Below, piece after piece: positions 10,711 to 18,906 of a stretch of DNA of 64,000 nt. Position numbers and translations under genes: made by a program. Below the pieces are notes generated by a model. The model was not told the DNA's origin. It was given only the letters and a program-made list of their open reading frames with translations, and made no database searches. This DNA is from Methanoculleus sp. UBA430 (lineage in GTDB: Archaea; Halobacteriota; Methanomicrobia; Methanomicrobiales; Methanoculleaceae), in the NCBI RefSeq assembly GCF_002506585.1, contig NZ_DAXW01000016.1, positions 62,001 to 126,000 on the forward strand. The letters are read 5' to 3'. The stretch's first letter is position 1; every line of letters starts with the position of its first letter.

Positions 10711-11952
10711 CTACGGCCACTCCGCTCTCCTGAATTCGTCCTCTTTCCCCATAACCATCGTGGCGTCGACCCCGACCTTGACGTTCGTCCCGTCCCCGAG
10801 GCGGGTCGGGTCGAGCGACGAGCCCCGGACACCGGTGATGACCATGATGTCGGTATCGCCCCGGACCCGGGTCGCGATCGCGTACTCGACGTCGTGGGGG
10901 TCGCGGATATCGATGTCCTCATCGACCACCACGATATGCTTTAAGGATGTGTGGGCGGCGAACGCCGCCATGATGGCGTTCTTCGCGTCGCCCTGGGTGT
11001 TCTTCCGGACCTGGACGACCGCGTGGAGGTAGCCCGCGCCGCCCTTCGTGAGGAGGACGTCTCTCACCGTCGTCACCTCGCCGACGGCCCGGTAGATCTT
11101 CGGCTCGTAGGGGGCGCCCATCAGGAGTTTGTGCTCGTCGCCGGCGGGGAGGATGCCGTGGTAGATCGGGTCCTCCTTGCAGTACATCTTCGTGAACTCG
11201 ATGACGTGCTGCTGCCGGATGGGATCGTAGGTCCCCGTTATGTCGACGAACGGGCCTTCGGCCGCTTTCTCCGCGGTGATGTAGCCTTCGAGCACGATCT
11301 CGGCGTCGGGGACCCTGACGCCGTTCTCGCATTCGCGGACGGCGAGCTCCCCGCCCATCAGCTCCGCTGCGTAGGCGAGCTCCTTCCCCTCCGGGACGCG
11401 GGTGCAGGCCGCGAACGTCACGAGGGGATGGGTTCCGATCGTGACCGCGACGGGGAGCTTCTCGCCCCGGGCCAGGGCTGCTTTCAGCAGCGTATGGGTG
11501 TGCCTCCCCTCCACCAGGCGGGCGACGACTCGCCGGTCGTCGAGGACCATCATCCGGTGGATGGAAGCGTTCTCGACGCCGCCGTAGCGGGAGAAGACGA
11601 TCCCGGCCGTGAGGTAGCGGCCGGCGTCCTCCGGGAAGTGCTTCAGGATCGGGAGGCGGGAGAGGTCGGCGGCAACGCCGCCCTCCAGTCGCCCCGCGTC
11701 CGTGACGCGGCCGTTGTAGGTCATGGCGGCCAGATGTGGCACCAGCTCCCGCTCGCCGACGCCGAGCGCCGCTGCAAGCGATCTCCGGTCGCCGAGGAGG
11801 TTCATCACCGCCCGGTGCCCGTCGAGGTCGTGGAAGAAGAGGATCTTATCGGTCCGGCTCGCCATGCGGGGAGCCTCATACACGGTCGAGCAGGGGGTCT
11901 CGATCTCTTCGACCCTGCCCTGGTTTCGCATCAGTTTAATGAATTCGCGCAA
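10711..11952 (-). CDS. UbiD-family decarboxylase, probable anhydromevalonate phosphate decarboxylase
   Basis: This 413-residue UbiD-family enzyme should use prenylated FMN to convert anhydromevalonate phosphate to isopentenyl phosphate. The sequence shows NLLGDRRSLAAALGVGER, GGVENASIHRMMVLDDRRVV, EGYITAEKAAEGPFVDITG (active-site region) and IVVDEDIDIRDPHDVEYAIA. The start is TTG at 11952: it gives the family-typical N-terminus REFIKLMRNQG, and GGATGAG sits just upstream, inside the last codons of ubiX. Gene order ubiX, this gene, aconitase X matches cofactor supply, decarboxylation and dehydration in one pathway. By sequence alone it could decarboxylate an aromatic acid; context favours mevalonate. 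Confidence 0.85.
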   Translation of the reverse strand: MREFIKLMRNQGRVEEIETPCSTVYEAPRMASRTDKILFFHDLDGHRAVMNLLGDRRSLAAALGVGERELVPHLAAMTYNGRVTDAGRLEGGVAADLSRLPILKHFPEDAGRYLTAGIVFSRYGGVENASIHRMMVLDDRRVVARLVEGRHTHTLLKAALARGEKLPVAVTIGTHPLVTFAACTRVPEGKELAYAAELMGGELAVRECENGVRVPDAEIVLEGYITAEKAAEGPFVDITGTYDPIRQQHVIEFTKMYCKEDPIYHGILPAGDEHKLLMGAPYEPKIYRAVGEVTTVRDVLLTKGGAGYLHAVVQVRKNTQGDAKNAIMAAFAAHTSLKHIVVVDEDIDIRDPHDVEYAIATRVRGDTDIMVITGVRGSSLDPTRLGDGTNVKVGVDATMVMGKEDEFRRAEWP

Positions 11953-11955
11953 TTC

Positions 11956-12501
11956 TCATCCGCTCCATCGGGTGCCGAGGCTGTGCTCCACCTTCATGTG
12001 GTCGAGCACGCGGGCCACTACCATATCGACCAGGTCGTCGATGGTCTTCGGGTGCTGGTAGAAGGGGGGGCTTGCGACCATCACGGTCGCGCCGGCCTCG
12101 TCGGCAGCAAGCATATTCTTTAAGTGGATCCGGGAGAGCGGCATCTCTCTGAGGAGGAGGAGGAGGGGCCGCCGCTCCTTGAGGCAGACGTCCGCCGCCC
12201 GGCCGATCAGGTTGTCGGCGAGGCCGTTACTGACGGCGGCAAGCGTCTTCATGCTGCAGGGGACGATCGCCATCCCGTCGTAACGGAACGAGCCGCTCGC
12301 GATGTCGGCAGCGAGGTTGCTGTTCTCGGCGTATATGGCGTCGAATCCTCCGAGGTTTACATCCTCGATCCCGGCGATCTGCCGGGCGGTGTCGGAGATG
12401 ACGATATGCACCGTTGCCTCTTCACAGAGCACCTCGAGCAGGCGGCGGGCGTAGATGACCCCGCTTGCCCCGGTGACCCCGACGACGAACTCCTTTGTCA
12501 T
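11956..12501 (-). CDS. ubiX: Flavin prenyltransferase UbiX
   Basis: This 181-residue flavoprotein attaches dimethylallyl phosphate to FMN, making the prenyl-FMN cofactor of UbiD enzymes. Signatures are VVGVTGASGVIYARRLLE at the N-terminus (FMN loop), IVPCSMKTLAAVSNGLADNL and RRPLLLLLREMPLSRIHLKN near the middle, and MVASPPFYQHP toward the end. GGAG lies 6 bases before the ATG. It precedes the UbiD-like gene by 3 bases, so cofactor synthase and user are coupled. Confidence 0.93.
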   Translation of the reverse strand: MTKEFVVGVTGASGVIYARRLLEVLCEEATVHIVISDTARQIAGIEDVNLGGFDAIYAENSNLAADIASGSFRYDGMAIVPCSMKTLAAVSNGLADNLIGRAADVCLKERRPLLLLLREMPLSRIHLKNMLAADEAGATVMVASPPFYQHPKTIDDLVDMVVARVLDHMKVEHSLGTRWSG

Positions 12502-12515
12502 GTGCTCCTCAACTG

Positions 12516-13724
12516 TTATGCAACTACGAGTTTATCCTGCTTTGTCGGTCGCTTCACCCGGAGGACCTCCATCGCCGCCTGCTCCACGGTGTTGCGGTGC
12601 TCCTGTGTCGTGTAGACGCCGAGCCGCCACTGCTGCCGCCGGGTGTCGTTCATGGTGTTGATGAGGGGCGAGACCTCCTCGAGGTCCAGCATCGTGTGGC
12701 TGTGCCGGACCCGGACCTCCATCGAGAGCGCCCGCGGGAGCGGGGGGATGTCGACGAGGACTTCATCTTCCGCGATTCCCGCGGTCTCGGCGATGGCCCG
12801 GGCGATCTCCCGCTCCCGTGCGGGGCCGGGGTCCTGCTGGAGGGCGGCGGCGTTCACCCGGTCTTCGCCGACGTAGAGCGCCCGTTTGTAGAGGTCCCTG
12901 GCGTAGACCCGGCGGGCAAGGTCGCGGGTGATGGGGTGCGGGGAGTGCTTCAGCCGCTCCATGCAGGCAGCGTCGTCCATCCGGGCGAACGCCTCCGCAT
13001 CGGCGCCGGGGACGTTCAGGACCTCCTCGCGGAGGGCGTGGACGAACATGCTCGTCGCGATCCGGCTCACGTGATGGAAGTAGACCGCCGGGCGCATCAG
13101 GGTCCGGGCGATGAGGAGCGACTCGGCGGCGTTGATCCCGCCCTCGTACAGCGCGACACCGGATGCGGTCAGGATCGTCGACCGGATCAGCCGGTGGGCG
13201 TCGACCGTCCCGTAGGGCACGCCGGTGTAGTGGGCGTCCCGCATCAGGTAGTCCATCCGGTCGACGTCGAGGCTCCCGTGGATGATGCTCGCGAGCCGGT
13301 GTTCTCCGGAGACGACGGCGCAGACCTCGGCGGGGCTGATCCCCTCATCCTCGAGGACGGCGGCGATCGTTCCTTCCCCGACGAGGCAGTCGATCTGGTG
13401 GTGGCTCCGCCCGGTGAACTCCTCCATCACCGGCTCGGTGACGTGGGAGAAGGGGCCGTGGCCGATGTCGTGGAGGAGGGCGGCGGTGGTGACGAGTTTC
13501 GTCTCCCCGTCGTCAAGGCCGAGCTCCCGGCACATCAGGCCCGCGAGGTGCATCGTCCCGAGCGAGTGCTCGAACCGGGTATGGTTTGCGCCGGGGTAGA
13601 CGAGGTTCGCGAAGCCGAGCTGGGAGACGTGGCGGAGCCGCTGCAGTTCCTCCGAGTCCAGCAGCCGGAGCGCCGTCGCATCAGCCTCGACGTAGCCGTG
13701 CACCGGATCCTTGATGATCTTCAT
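12516..13724 (-). CDS. HD-superfamily phosphohydrolase
   Basis: This 402-residue cytosolic metal-dependent phosphohydrolase is related to dGTPase/SAMHD1-like proteins. The motif set reads HTRFEHSLGTMHLAG (His), ALLHDIGHGPFSHVTE (HD pair plus later His) and HGSLDVDRMDYLMRDAHYTG (final Asp). N-terminal KIIKDPVHGYVEAD is typical of this group. The substrate, possibly a dNTP or another nucleotide, cannot be assigned. The start at 13724 is the only Met before the conserved KDPVHG, with no clear ribosome site. A TTTATC box about 30 bases upstream suggests a short leader. It ends 14 bases before ubiX and may be co-transcribed with it. Confidence 0.88.
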   Translation of the reverse strand: MKIIKDPVHGYVEADATALRLLDSEELQRLRHVSQLGFANLVYPGANHTRFEHSLGTMHLAGLMCRELGLDDGETKLVTTAALLHDIGHGPFSHVTEPVMEEFTGRSHHQIDCLVGEGTIAAVLEDEGISPAEVCAVVSGEHRLASIIHGSLDVDRMDYLMRDAHYTGVPYGTVDAHRLIRSTILTASGVALYEGGINAAESLLIARTLMRPAVYFHHVSRIATSMFVHALREEVLNVPGADAEAFARMDDAACMERLKHSPHPITRDLARRVYARDLYKRALYVGEDRVNAAALQQDPGPAREREIARAIAETAGIAEDEVLVDIPPLPRALSMEVRVRHSHTMLDLEEVSPLINTMNDTRRQQWRLGVYTTQEHRNTVEQAAMEVLRVKRPTKQDKLVVA

Positions 13725-13963
13725 CCGTTCAATTAAGAATCTTCGGAGAGAAGTGATAAAGGTATTTGAGAGCGCGCGGGGTGGGAAATTGTGGCGTTCG
13801 TGCGGGTTCCCGGTTCTTCTATGGGGTCTGTGGTCCTCGTGCGGCGGGCTGGGACGTTCCGGCAGCGAAGGGCCGGGCATATCGATTTTTGGGTGAATCT
13901 ACGCGGACAGCTCGGGAAATGATCAAAAACGCCTGTGAGTTCGCTGACGATGCCGGGTATATA

Positions 13964-14460
13964 TCAGAATCCATAGATCTCAGCGAGGCTGCGCTCGCAG
14001 AAGCGCCTTGCCGGTTTGTATATCTGCTCGATACTTTTGAAGAAATCTATGTCCCACCCATGCTCGTTTTGTGCAATCCGCCCCTTGAAGACGCCTCCTG
14101 CGATTTCTTCCAATCCCTCTTCAATATAAACGGCAGCGGGCTGATCTTCCTTTATGCCGTGTTGCATTAACGTGCTTAGACGCTGGAACTCCATCGAGAC
14201 CGACTGGATCAGGTAATGCTCATCCTAGTATCCTTTATAGGTCCGTCTTCGGTCCCGGGATCCAGTCTGCCATAGTAATCTTCAGAGATCCTGGCGTTCA
14301 GGTAGCCGTATGCCCGCAGGTAATCTCTCAGTGCAAGAAGGTCCCTCTTCCGTGACTGCTGGAATGAGCCATATATTGCGATATTGGTATTTTCCTTGAA
14401 ATACCTGTATAGTTGAACCCGGCCTGCAATTTCGCTGGGTATCGGGTCTCTATGGCTCAT
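13964..14460 (-). pseudogene. Frameshifted gene of unknown function
   Basis: Two abutting minus-strand frames read as one protein of about 165 residues. The first (14460-14209) carries IAIYGSFQQSRKRDLLALRD; the second continues DEHYLIQSVSMEFQRLS and ends SLAEIYGF at 13964. The junction lies near 14215-14225, where AGGATGAG would need one more base to restore the frame. The strand followed by GSF and a helix suggests a Rossmann-like fold such as nucleoside 2-deoxyribosyltransferases or TIR-like domains, but this is a weak impression. It could be a real mutation, programmed, or a sequencing error. It lies in lower-GC accessory DNA beside a regulator and a methyltransferase. Confidence 0.6.
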
Positions 14461-14578
14461 TTGACAGGTTTTCGTCTGTGGGATACATAACGATTGAAGT
14501 TGCAGAAGTGCAACTGATGATCCGGGAAAGATTGATATAAGTTACAATAATAGAACTATTCACTATGGAGGTGTCGGC

Positions 14579-15100
14579 ATGGACCGGACAGTTGTAGAGG
14601 CTCACTTAAACCGGGTGCCCGTTGAGGTTCGTGAGTCCGTGATGGAACTCTCGTCGGATGCCAGATGGGCTGTATACATAGCGCTTGCACTCGGGGAGGA
14701 GATGTACTTCAACGAACTCAAGGATACCTTCGGGGCGAATCCTAGCGAGATGGACCGTATCCTGAAGTCTCTGGTTGACGGGGGCCTCATCGCGAAGAAG
14801 GTGAGGAGGCTGGAGGACGTCGGCGATCGGAGGAAGGTGTATTACACATCGACAGACTATGGAAAAAGGATGCTAAACGCCCTGTGCGGCGTGGTGCTTC
14901 CTCCCGAGAGCCTGGTCGGGCAGTATAAGCCCACTTCGAGCGATAGCGGAAAGTCCTGCACCCTGCATACGGGAGCGGTAAAAGGAAGCGGTGAGACCAA
15001 TCCCGAGAACTGGCGATTCGACCGGACACCTGCCGGAAGGGACGCCTTCAATACGAAACCGACACTCACCGGCGCAAAGCAGGCAGAGACCAGGGTGTGA
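14579..15100 (+). CDS. Winged-helix DNA-binding protein with disordered tail
   Basis: This 173-residue putative transcription regulator has a winged helix at about residues 20-105 (ARWAVYIALALGEEMYFNEL, then MDRILKSLVDGGLIAKKVRR and a wing VGDRRKVYYTST), ArsR/PadR-like in pattern. The last ~60 residues are rich in Ser, Thr and Gly, predicted disordered, with no domain recognised. GGAGGTG 6 bases before the ATG fixes the start, and GATATAAGTT at about 14532 is the likely TATA box. The next gene begins 7 bases downstream and is probably co-transcribed. Base composition is lower in GC than the core genes. Confidence 0.7.
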   Translation: MDRTVVEAHLNRVPVEVRESVMELSSDARWAVYIALALGEEMYFNELKDTFGANPSEMDRILKSLVDGGLIAKKVRRLEDVGDRRKVYYTSTDYGKRMLNALCGVVLPPESLVGQYKPTSSDSGKSCTLHTGAVKGSGETNPENWRFDRTPAGRDAFNTKPTLTGAKQAETRV

Positions 15101-15107
15101 GTTCAAC

Positions 15108-15404
15108 ATGGCTGCAGAAGACCCGGAGCAAGCGTTGAAACTTGAGATCGTGATGGACCCTGAGTTCAGGACGGTTCACATCGACGGCGCTATCGTAACG
15201 CTAAACCCGAACTTCGGCCAGCTGGCACTGACCTACGATCAGCCTGAATTCAAAATCAGTCCGAACGGGGATATTTACACGGATAAAATTCAAAAGAGGG
15301 TGATACTTGATGCACGGTTGTCGCCCGAGGCATTCAGGGCACTCGCCTGCACCATGATGGAGCATCTGCAGCAATACGACGAGTGGCTCAAGCAGCGGAA
15401 GTGA
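15108..15404 (+). CDS. Small protein, DUF3467-like in pattern, unknown function
   Basis: This 98-residue protein follows the winged-helix gene by 7 bases. It reads as a small beta-rich domain (IVMDPEFRTVHIDGAIVTLN, FGQLALTYDQPEF) followed by a helix, RLSPEAFRALACTMMEHLQQ YDEW. The layout of strands, an LSPE turn and a C-terminal helix resembles DUF3467 proteins, but I am not certain. There are no membrane segments or catalytic motif. A strong hairpin begins 4 bases after the stop. Confidence 0.6.
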   Translation: MAAEDPEQALKLEIVMDPEFRTVHIDGAIVTLNPNFGQLALTYDQPEFKISPNGDIYTDKIQKRVILDARLSPEAFRALACTMMEHLQQYDEWLKQRK

Positions 15405-15408
15405 ACTA

Positions 15409-15428
15409 CCCCGCCCTTCAGGGCGGGG
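15409..15428. repeat. Perfect GC hairpin, like the right end of IS200/IS605 (TnpB) elements
   Basis: CCCCGCCC, loop TTCA, GGGCGGGG, followed by CTTCCTG. This arrangement is common at the right end of IS200/IS605-type and solo-tnpB elements in archaea. No tnpA or tnpB lies beside it, so it would be a remnant. No T-run follows, which argues against a simple terminator. Confidence 0.4.
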
Positions 15429-15534
15429 CTTCCTGTTTCACCCTCCCTCTATTGAGGCAGGTCCTCAGGCTCTACGGCGCTGATCCGTCACCTGCCAATA
15501 CGCCGACAGGGTTCTCTCTCGTACAGCAAACAGG

Positions 15535-16260
15535 TTAGATCACTCTGGCAATCATTTGAATGAGATTATAGTAGTTTCCGTTTTCAGCCTTCCTCATCTT
15601 TATGTCTTCCTCGATCCCCTCCCAGTACGCGGTATGCCATTCATCCCACGCCTGGTTACAGCAGAGCATCTCGCGGATGTCAAGTATCTCAATGCCCTTT
15701 TCCCTGCTCCATAGCTCCTTCCACCAGTCAAGGGAGTGTATGGTCCTTGCCACCTCATCGTTCCAGAACGGCTTCATCTCGTCAGGGACATTCTCCCCGA
15801 ACTCATACTTTATGCCGGGAATCGCCACGGCAATATAGCCGCCTTTCTTCACGAAAGGAATGAGCGACGGAAGCATCTCCTCCGTATCGCCGAAATGATG
15901 GTAAGCGTCCACGCTGAACAGCAGATCAAAGTATCTGTCTGCGAAAGGCAGCCCCTTAGTCGCGTCTACGGAGATCGGAACGGCCTTATCGTCAATCCCG
16001 AGAGATCGGAAACGCTCGTAGTTTTCAGTCGGCGAAATCCAGAGGTCGGCGGCGAAGACGGACGCGCCGTATTTTTTCACCAGAAACAGCGTGGATAGAC
16101 CCTGCCCGCAGCCGAGGTCGAGGACTCGCATATTCTCATCGATCTTCAGGTGCGACGACAGTTCCTCTGACACCCGCATGGCGTTCGGCCCCATCATCGT
16201 GGCTTTCAGGAACTCGACATTTTCAGCGTTAGACATGAACCGGTCTGTAAATGGATACAT
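15535..16260 (-). CDS. SAM-dependent methyltransferase, class I
   Basis: This 241-residue cytosolic methyltransferase has motif I VLDLGCGQGLSTLFL near residue 46, then VFAADLW and FDLLFSVDAYHHFGDTEEML (motifs II-IV). The substrate is unknown; SVDAYHH resembles small-molecule methyltransferases of the UbiE/arsenite type, but no Cys triad typical of ArsM is evident. GGAAG lies about 8 bases before the ATG, and GATATAAGG near 16288 serves as TATA box. GC content is clearly lower than in flanking genes, which together with the frameshifted gene and hairpin nearby suggests recent acquisition. Confidence 0.85.
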   Translation of the reverse strand: MYPFTDRFMSNAENVEFLKATMMGPNAMRVSEELSSHLKIDENMRVLDLGCGQGLSTLFLVKKYGASVFAADLWISPTENYERFRSLGIDDKAVPISVDATKGLPFADRYFDLLFSVDAYHHFGDTEEMLPSLIPFVKKGGYIAVAIPGIKYEFGENVPDEMKPFWNDEVARTIHSLDWWKELWSREKGIEILDIREMLCCNQAWDEWHTAYWEGIEEDIKMRKAENGNYYNLIQMIARVI

Positions 16261-16318
16261 GATATTCTTCCTTTCTCATTTTCGCCTTATATCTCTTATC
16301 AGATTTTTAATCGCTCAT

Positions 16319-16495
16319 TTATTCCGGCTCCCGGTGCACCCGGACCCCGTAGATGGGCGCCCCCGCGGCCGGCACTGCGACGCGGACCGCCGGGAACCAT
16401 GTCGGGTCGGGGAGGCAGCACTGCCCGACGGCTTTTGCGGTCATCGGGAGGCTGAGTGCCGGGACAGCGACGAAGAGACGGATTCCCGTAGATAA
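16319..16495 (-). pseudogene. C-terminal gene fragment, unknown family
   Basis: The minus strand here reads a protein-like tail: LFVAVPALSLPMTAKAVGQC, then DPTWFPAVRVAVPAAG, then PIYGVRVHREPE and a TAA stop at 16319. The frame is closed by TAG about 25 codons before its first Met, and no start codon with a ribosome site is seen. It looks like the 3' end of a lost gene. I do not recognise the family. The rest of 16261-16613 shows nothing else. Confidence 0.3.
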
Positions 16496-16613
16496 TTGGG
16501 ACCCCTAAGTCGCAAGCATCAACAACCCCCGTCCGCCCCGGTCTCACATCCCCCACGCCGCGTAGGATGAAACTGTTAACCCCCCGGACGCCCCACATAA
16601 AAGGCATTCAGCC

Positions 16614-17522
16614 ATGATCACCTTCCTCTCGGCCGGGCCCGGGGCGCTCCCTCTCATCCGGGGCGCCCGGCAGATCCTCTACGATTCCGAGATCGCCGTG
16701 GTCGCCTCCACCGCCGGGAACTGCACGGTCTCGGGGAGCCACGTCGCTCCCGAAACTGATACGGCCGTCTACCTCTTTGCCGGCATCCTCGATACCGGCC
16801 GGTGGTGGGGGATCAAGGGGGACACCTACGCCACCCACAACTACCTCCCGAAGGTCGGGGGCGGCGAGCCCTTCCCGGTCGGCGACCGGGCCCGGGCCGT
16901 CCAGATCGCCCGGGCGGGACTTCTCTCGCAGGGGATGAGCCTCACGGAGGCGGTCGGGGTCCAGTGCCGGGCGCTCAACATCGGGGCGACCGTCCTCCCG
17001 GCGACCGACGCGGAGGCCTCCGTCCTGGTCGATACCGGGACCGAGCGCCTCCCGCTCTTCACCTACCGGACGGCCGCCGGCAGCGATACCGAGGTGCGGG
17101 AACTCATCCGCACCGGACCCGCTCGCCCTCCGGTCACGGACGAGGTGCGGGCGGCGATCGAGGAAAGCGACGCCGTGGTCATCGGCCCGGCGAACCCGGC
17201 AGCAAGCGTCCTCCCCATCCTCGACTGCGAGGGGATGCGCTCTCTCCTTTGCGATGCCTTCGTCGTCGCGGTCTCGCCGTTCCGGGGCGACGTCGCGGCT
17301 GACCAAAAGGACGCCGCCCTGATGTACGCCGCCGGCGAGAAACCGACATCGCCGGGGGTCTTCCGGCTCTATGGGGACTTCGTCGACGTCTTCGTCCAGA
17401 GCCTCCACGACCCGGACCAGGTCGCGGGCTCGCTCCGCCTCGAGACCCGCCTCCTCCACGAGCGGCAGGCCGAGTCGCTCGCCTGGGACATCATGGCGGT
17501 CATCCGGCAGACGGTTTCGTAA
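16614..17522 (+). CDS. Divergent CofD paralogue lacking the substrate-loop motifs
   Basis: This 302-residue protein is homologous along its full length to the authentic CofD encoded next (17596-18498). It keeps the scaffold, such as DTAVYLFAGILDTGRWWGIK, AVGVQCRALNIGATVLPATD and VVIGPANPAASVLPILDC. The glycine-rich N-terminal loop GGTGTPKL has become AGPGALPL, and NTAEDTWLSG has become STAGNCTVSG, so residues that line the nucleotide and lactyl-phosphate site in CofD are replaced. It may bind another substrate or only a partner. The frame is intact. There is no clear Shine-Dalgarno site; CACATAAAAG at about 16593 may be the TATA box of a leaderless mRNA. Confidence 0.8.
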   Translation: MITFLSAGPGALPLIRGARQILYDSEIAVVASTAGNCTVSGSHVAPETDTAVYLFAGILDTGRWWGIKGDTYATHNYLPKVGGGEPFPVGDRARAVQIARAGLLSQGMSLTEAVGVQCRALNIGATVLPATDAEASVLVDTGTERLPLFTYRTAAGSDTEVRELIRTGPARPPVTDEVRAAIEESDAVVIGPANPAASVLPILDCEGMRSLLCDAFVVAVSPFRGDVAADQKDAALMYAAGEKPTSPGVFRLYGDFVDVFVQSLHDPDQVAGSLRLETRLLHERQAESLAWDIMAVIRQTVS

Positions 17523-17595
17523 ACCGGGTGCGGTGTACTTCCCGGCATAATTGGTAAATTACATATACGGTTGTACCAGATACGCTAATTATCAA

Positions 17596-18498
17596 ATGAT
17601 AACCTTCCTCTCGGGCGGAACCGGGACCCCGAAGCTCCTCCGCGGCATGCAGGAGTTGCTGGACGAGCGGGAGATCGCCGTCGTCGTCAACACAGCCGAG
17701 GACACGTGGCTCTCCGGCAACCACCTCTCACCCGATATCGATACGGTCATGTACCTCTTCGCGGGCATCCTCGATACCGGCCGGTGGTGGGGGATCCGTG
17801 ACGATTCCTACATCACTCACGACCTCCTCGCGAGACTCGGCATCGAGGAGTTCATCGCCGTCGGGGACCAGGACCGGGCGGTCCACGTTGCGCGCGGGGA
17901 GATGCTCCGGAGCGGCGTGCGGCTCACCGAGGCGACCACGACGCTCTGCAGGAGGTTGGGGGTCAAGGCTACCATCCTCCCGATGACCGACTCTGTCGTG
18001 ACGACCTACGTTCGCACCCACCGCGGAGAGATGCACTTCCAGGAGTACTGGGTGAAGCACCGGGGAGACGTGGCGATCGAGGGTGTCTTTCGGCGGTTCC
18101 GGGAGCCGCCCGTCGCGACCGCCGAGGTTATCCGGGCGATCGAGGCGAGCGATGCCGTGGTGGTCGGACCGAGCAACCCGGTCACGAGCATATCGCCGAT
18201 CCTCGAGTGCGCCGGGGTGCGGGAGGCGCTCCGCAACAAGCGCGTCATCGCCGTCAGCCCCTTCATCGGCGACGCGCCGGTCAGCGGCCCGGCGGCGGCC
18301 CTGATGCGGGCCTTCGGAAAAGAGGCCTCATCCGCCGGAACCTGCAGCCTCTACGAGGACTTTGCGGATCTCTTCATCCAGGATATCCGGGACCCGGTCG
18401 GGCTTCAAGGGGCTCTCCGCCTGGATACCCTCATGGTCAACCGGGGCAAGAGTCTCGACCTCGCAAAGACCATCCTGACCTTGATCTACGGGTGCTGA
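17596..18498 (+). CDS. cofD: 2-phospho-L-lactate transferase (coenzyme F420 synthesis)
   Basis: CofD transfers the phosphoenolpyruvyl or lactyl-phosphate group from its guanylyl carrier to the deazaflavin Fo, giving F420-0. The 300-residue protein carries the family signatures MITFLSGGTGTPKLLRGM at the start, VNTAEDTWLSGNHLSPDIDT, and VVVGPSNPVTSISPIL. The start at 17596 is set by this N-terminus. No ribosome site is present, and a TATA-like TTACATATACGG lies about 25-30 bases upstream, consistent with a leaderless transcript. It is 73 bases downstream of a divergent paralogue. F420 is the central hydride carrier of hydrogenotrophic methanogens. Confidence 0.93.
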   Translation: MITFLSGGTGTPKLLRGMQELLDEREIAVVVNTAEDTWLSGNHLSPDIDTVMYLFAGILDTGRWWGIRDDSYITHDLLARLGIEEFIAVGDQDRAVHVARGEMLRSGVRLTEATTTLCRRLGVKATILPMTDSVVTTYVRTHRGEMHFQEYWVKHRGDVAIEGVFRRFREPPVATAEVIRAIEASDAVVVGPSNPVTSISPILECAGVREALRNKRVIAVSPFIGDAPVSGPAAALMRAFGKEASSAGTCSLYEDFADLFIQDIRDPVGLQGALRLDTLMVNRGKSLDLAKTILTLIYGC

Positions 18499-18503
18499 CC
18501 CGA

Positions 18504-18893
18504 TCACTCTTTCTTCTGTTTCTCCCGGTAATCCTCGATCGCCGCGTGGAGGGCATCCGCCGCGAGGTTCGAGCAGTGCATCTTCTTTGGCGGCAACCCC
18601 TCGAGTTCGGTCGCCACATCGTCGCGGGTGATCTTCAGCGCCTCCTCAAGCGTCTTTCCCCTGGCCATGTCGGTCACCATGCTACTCGTGGCTATTGCCG
18701 ATCCGCACCCGAACGTCCTGAACCGGATGTCCTCGATGACGTCGTCCTTGACCTTGATGAAGATCTCCATGATGTCCCCGCAGACGGGGTTGCCGACCTT
18801 GCCGTAGCCGTCCGGGTTCTCGATCACCCCGACGTTGTGCGGGTTCATGAAGTGCTCCATCACTTTCTGGCTGTAGCCGATCTGGTCTGCCAT
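18504..18893 (-). CDS. iscU: IscU/NifU-like iron-sulfur cluster scaffold
   Basis: This 129-residue scaffold assembles [2Fe-2S] or [4Fe-4S] clusters. All three cluster ligands are present: Cys38 in GNPVCGD, Cys63 in FGCGSAIA, Cys107 in KKMHCSNLAA, with Asp40 beside the first. MNPHNVGVIENPDGYGKVG is typical of the family. GAGGT precedes the start at 18893. It follows the NifS-like gene by 13 bases and is last in an operon of sulfur-carrier genes. The adjacent desulfurase homologue lacks its PLP lysine, so sulfur presumably comes from another source. Confidence 0.92.
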   Translation of the reverse strand: MADQIGYSQKVMEHFMNPHNVGVIENPDGYGKVGNPVCGDIMEIFIKVKDDVIEDIRFRTFGCGSAIATSSMVTDMARGKTLEEALKITRDDVATELEGLPPKKMHCSNLAADALHAAIEDYREKQKKE

Positions 18894-18906
18894 ACCTCTT
18901 ACCTCT

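Noticed and set aside
15409..15428. Hairpin as intrinsic terminator of the small gene before it
   Set aside because: No T-run follows it; kept instead as a possible IS200/IS605 end.
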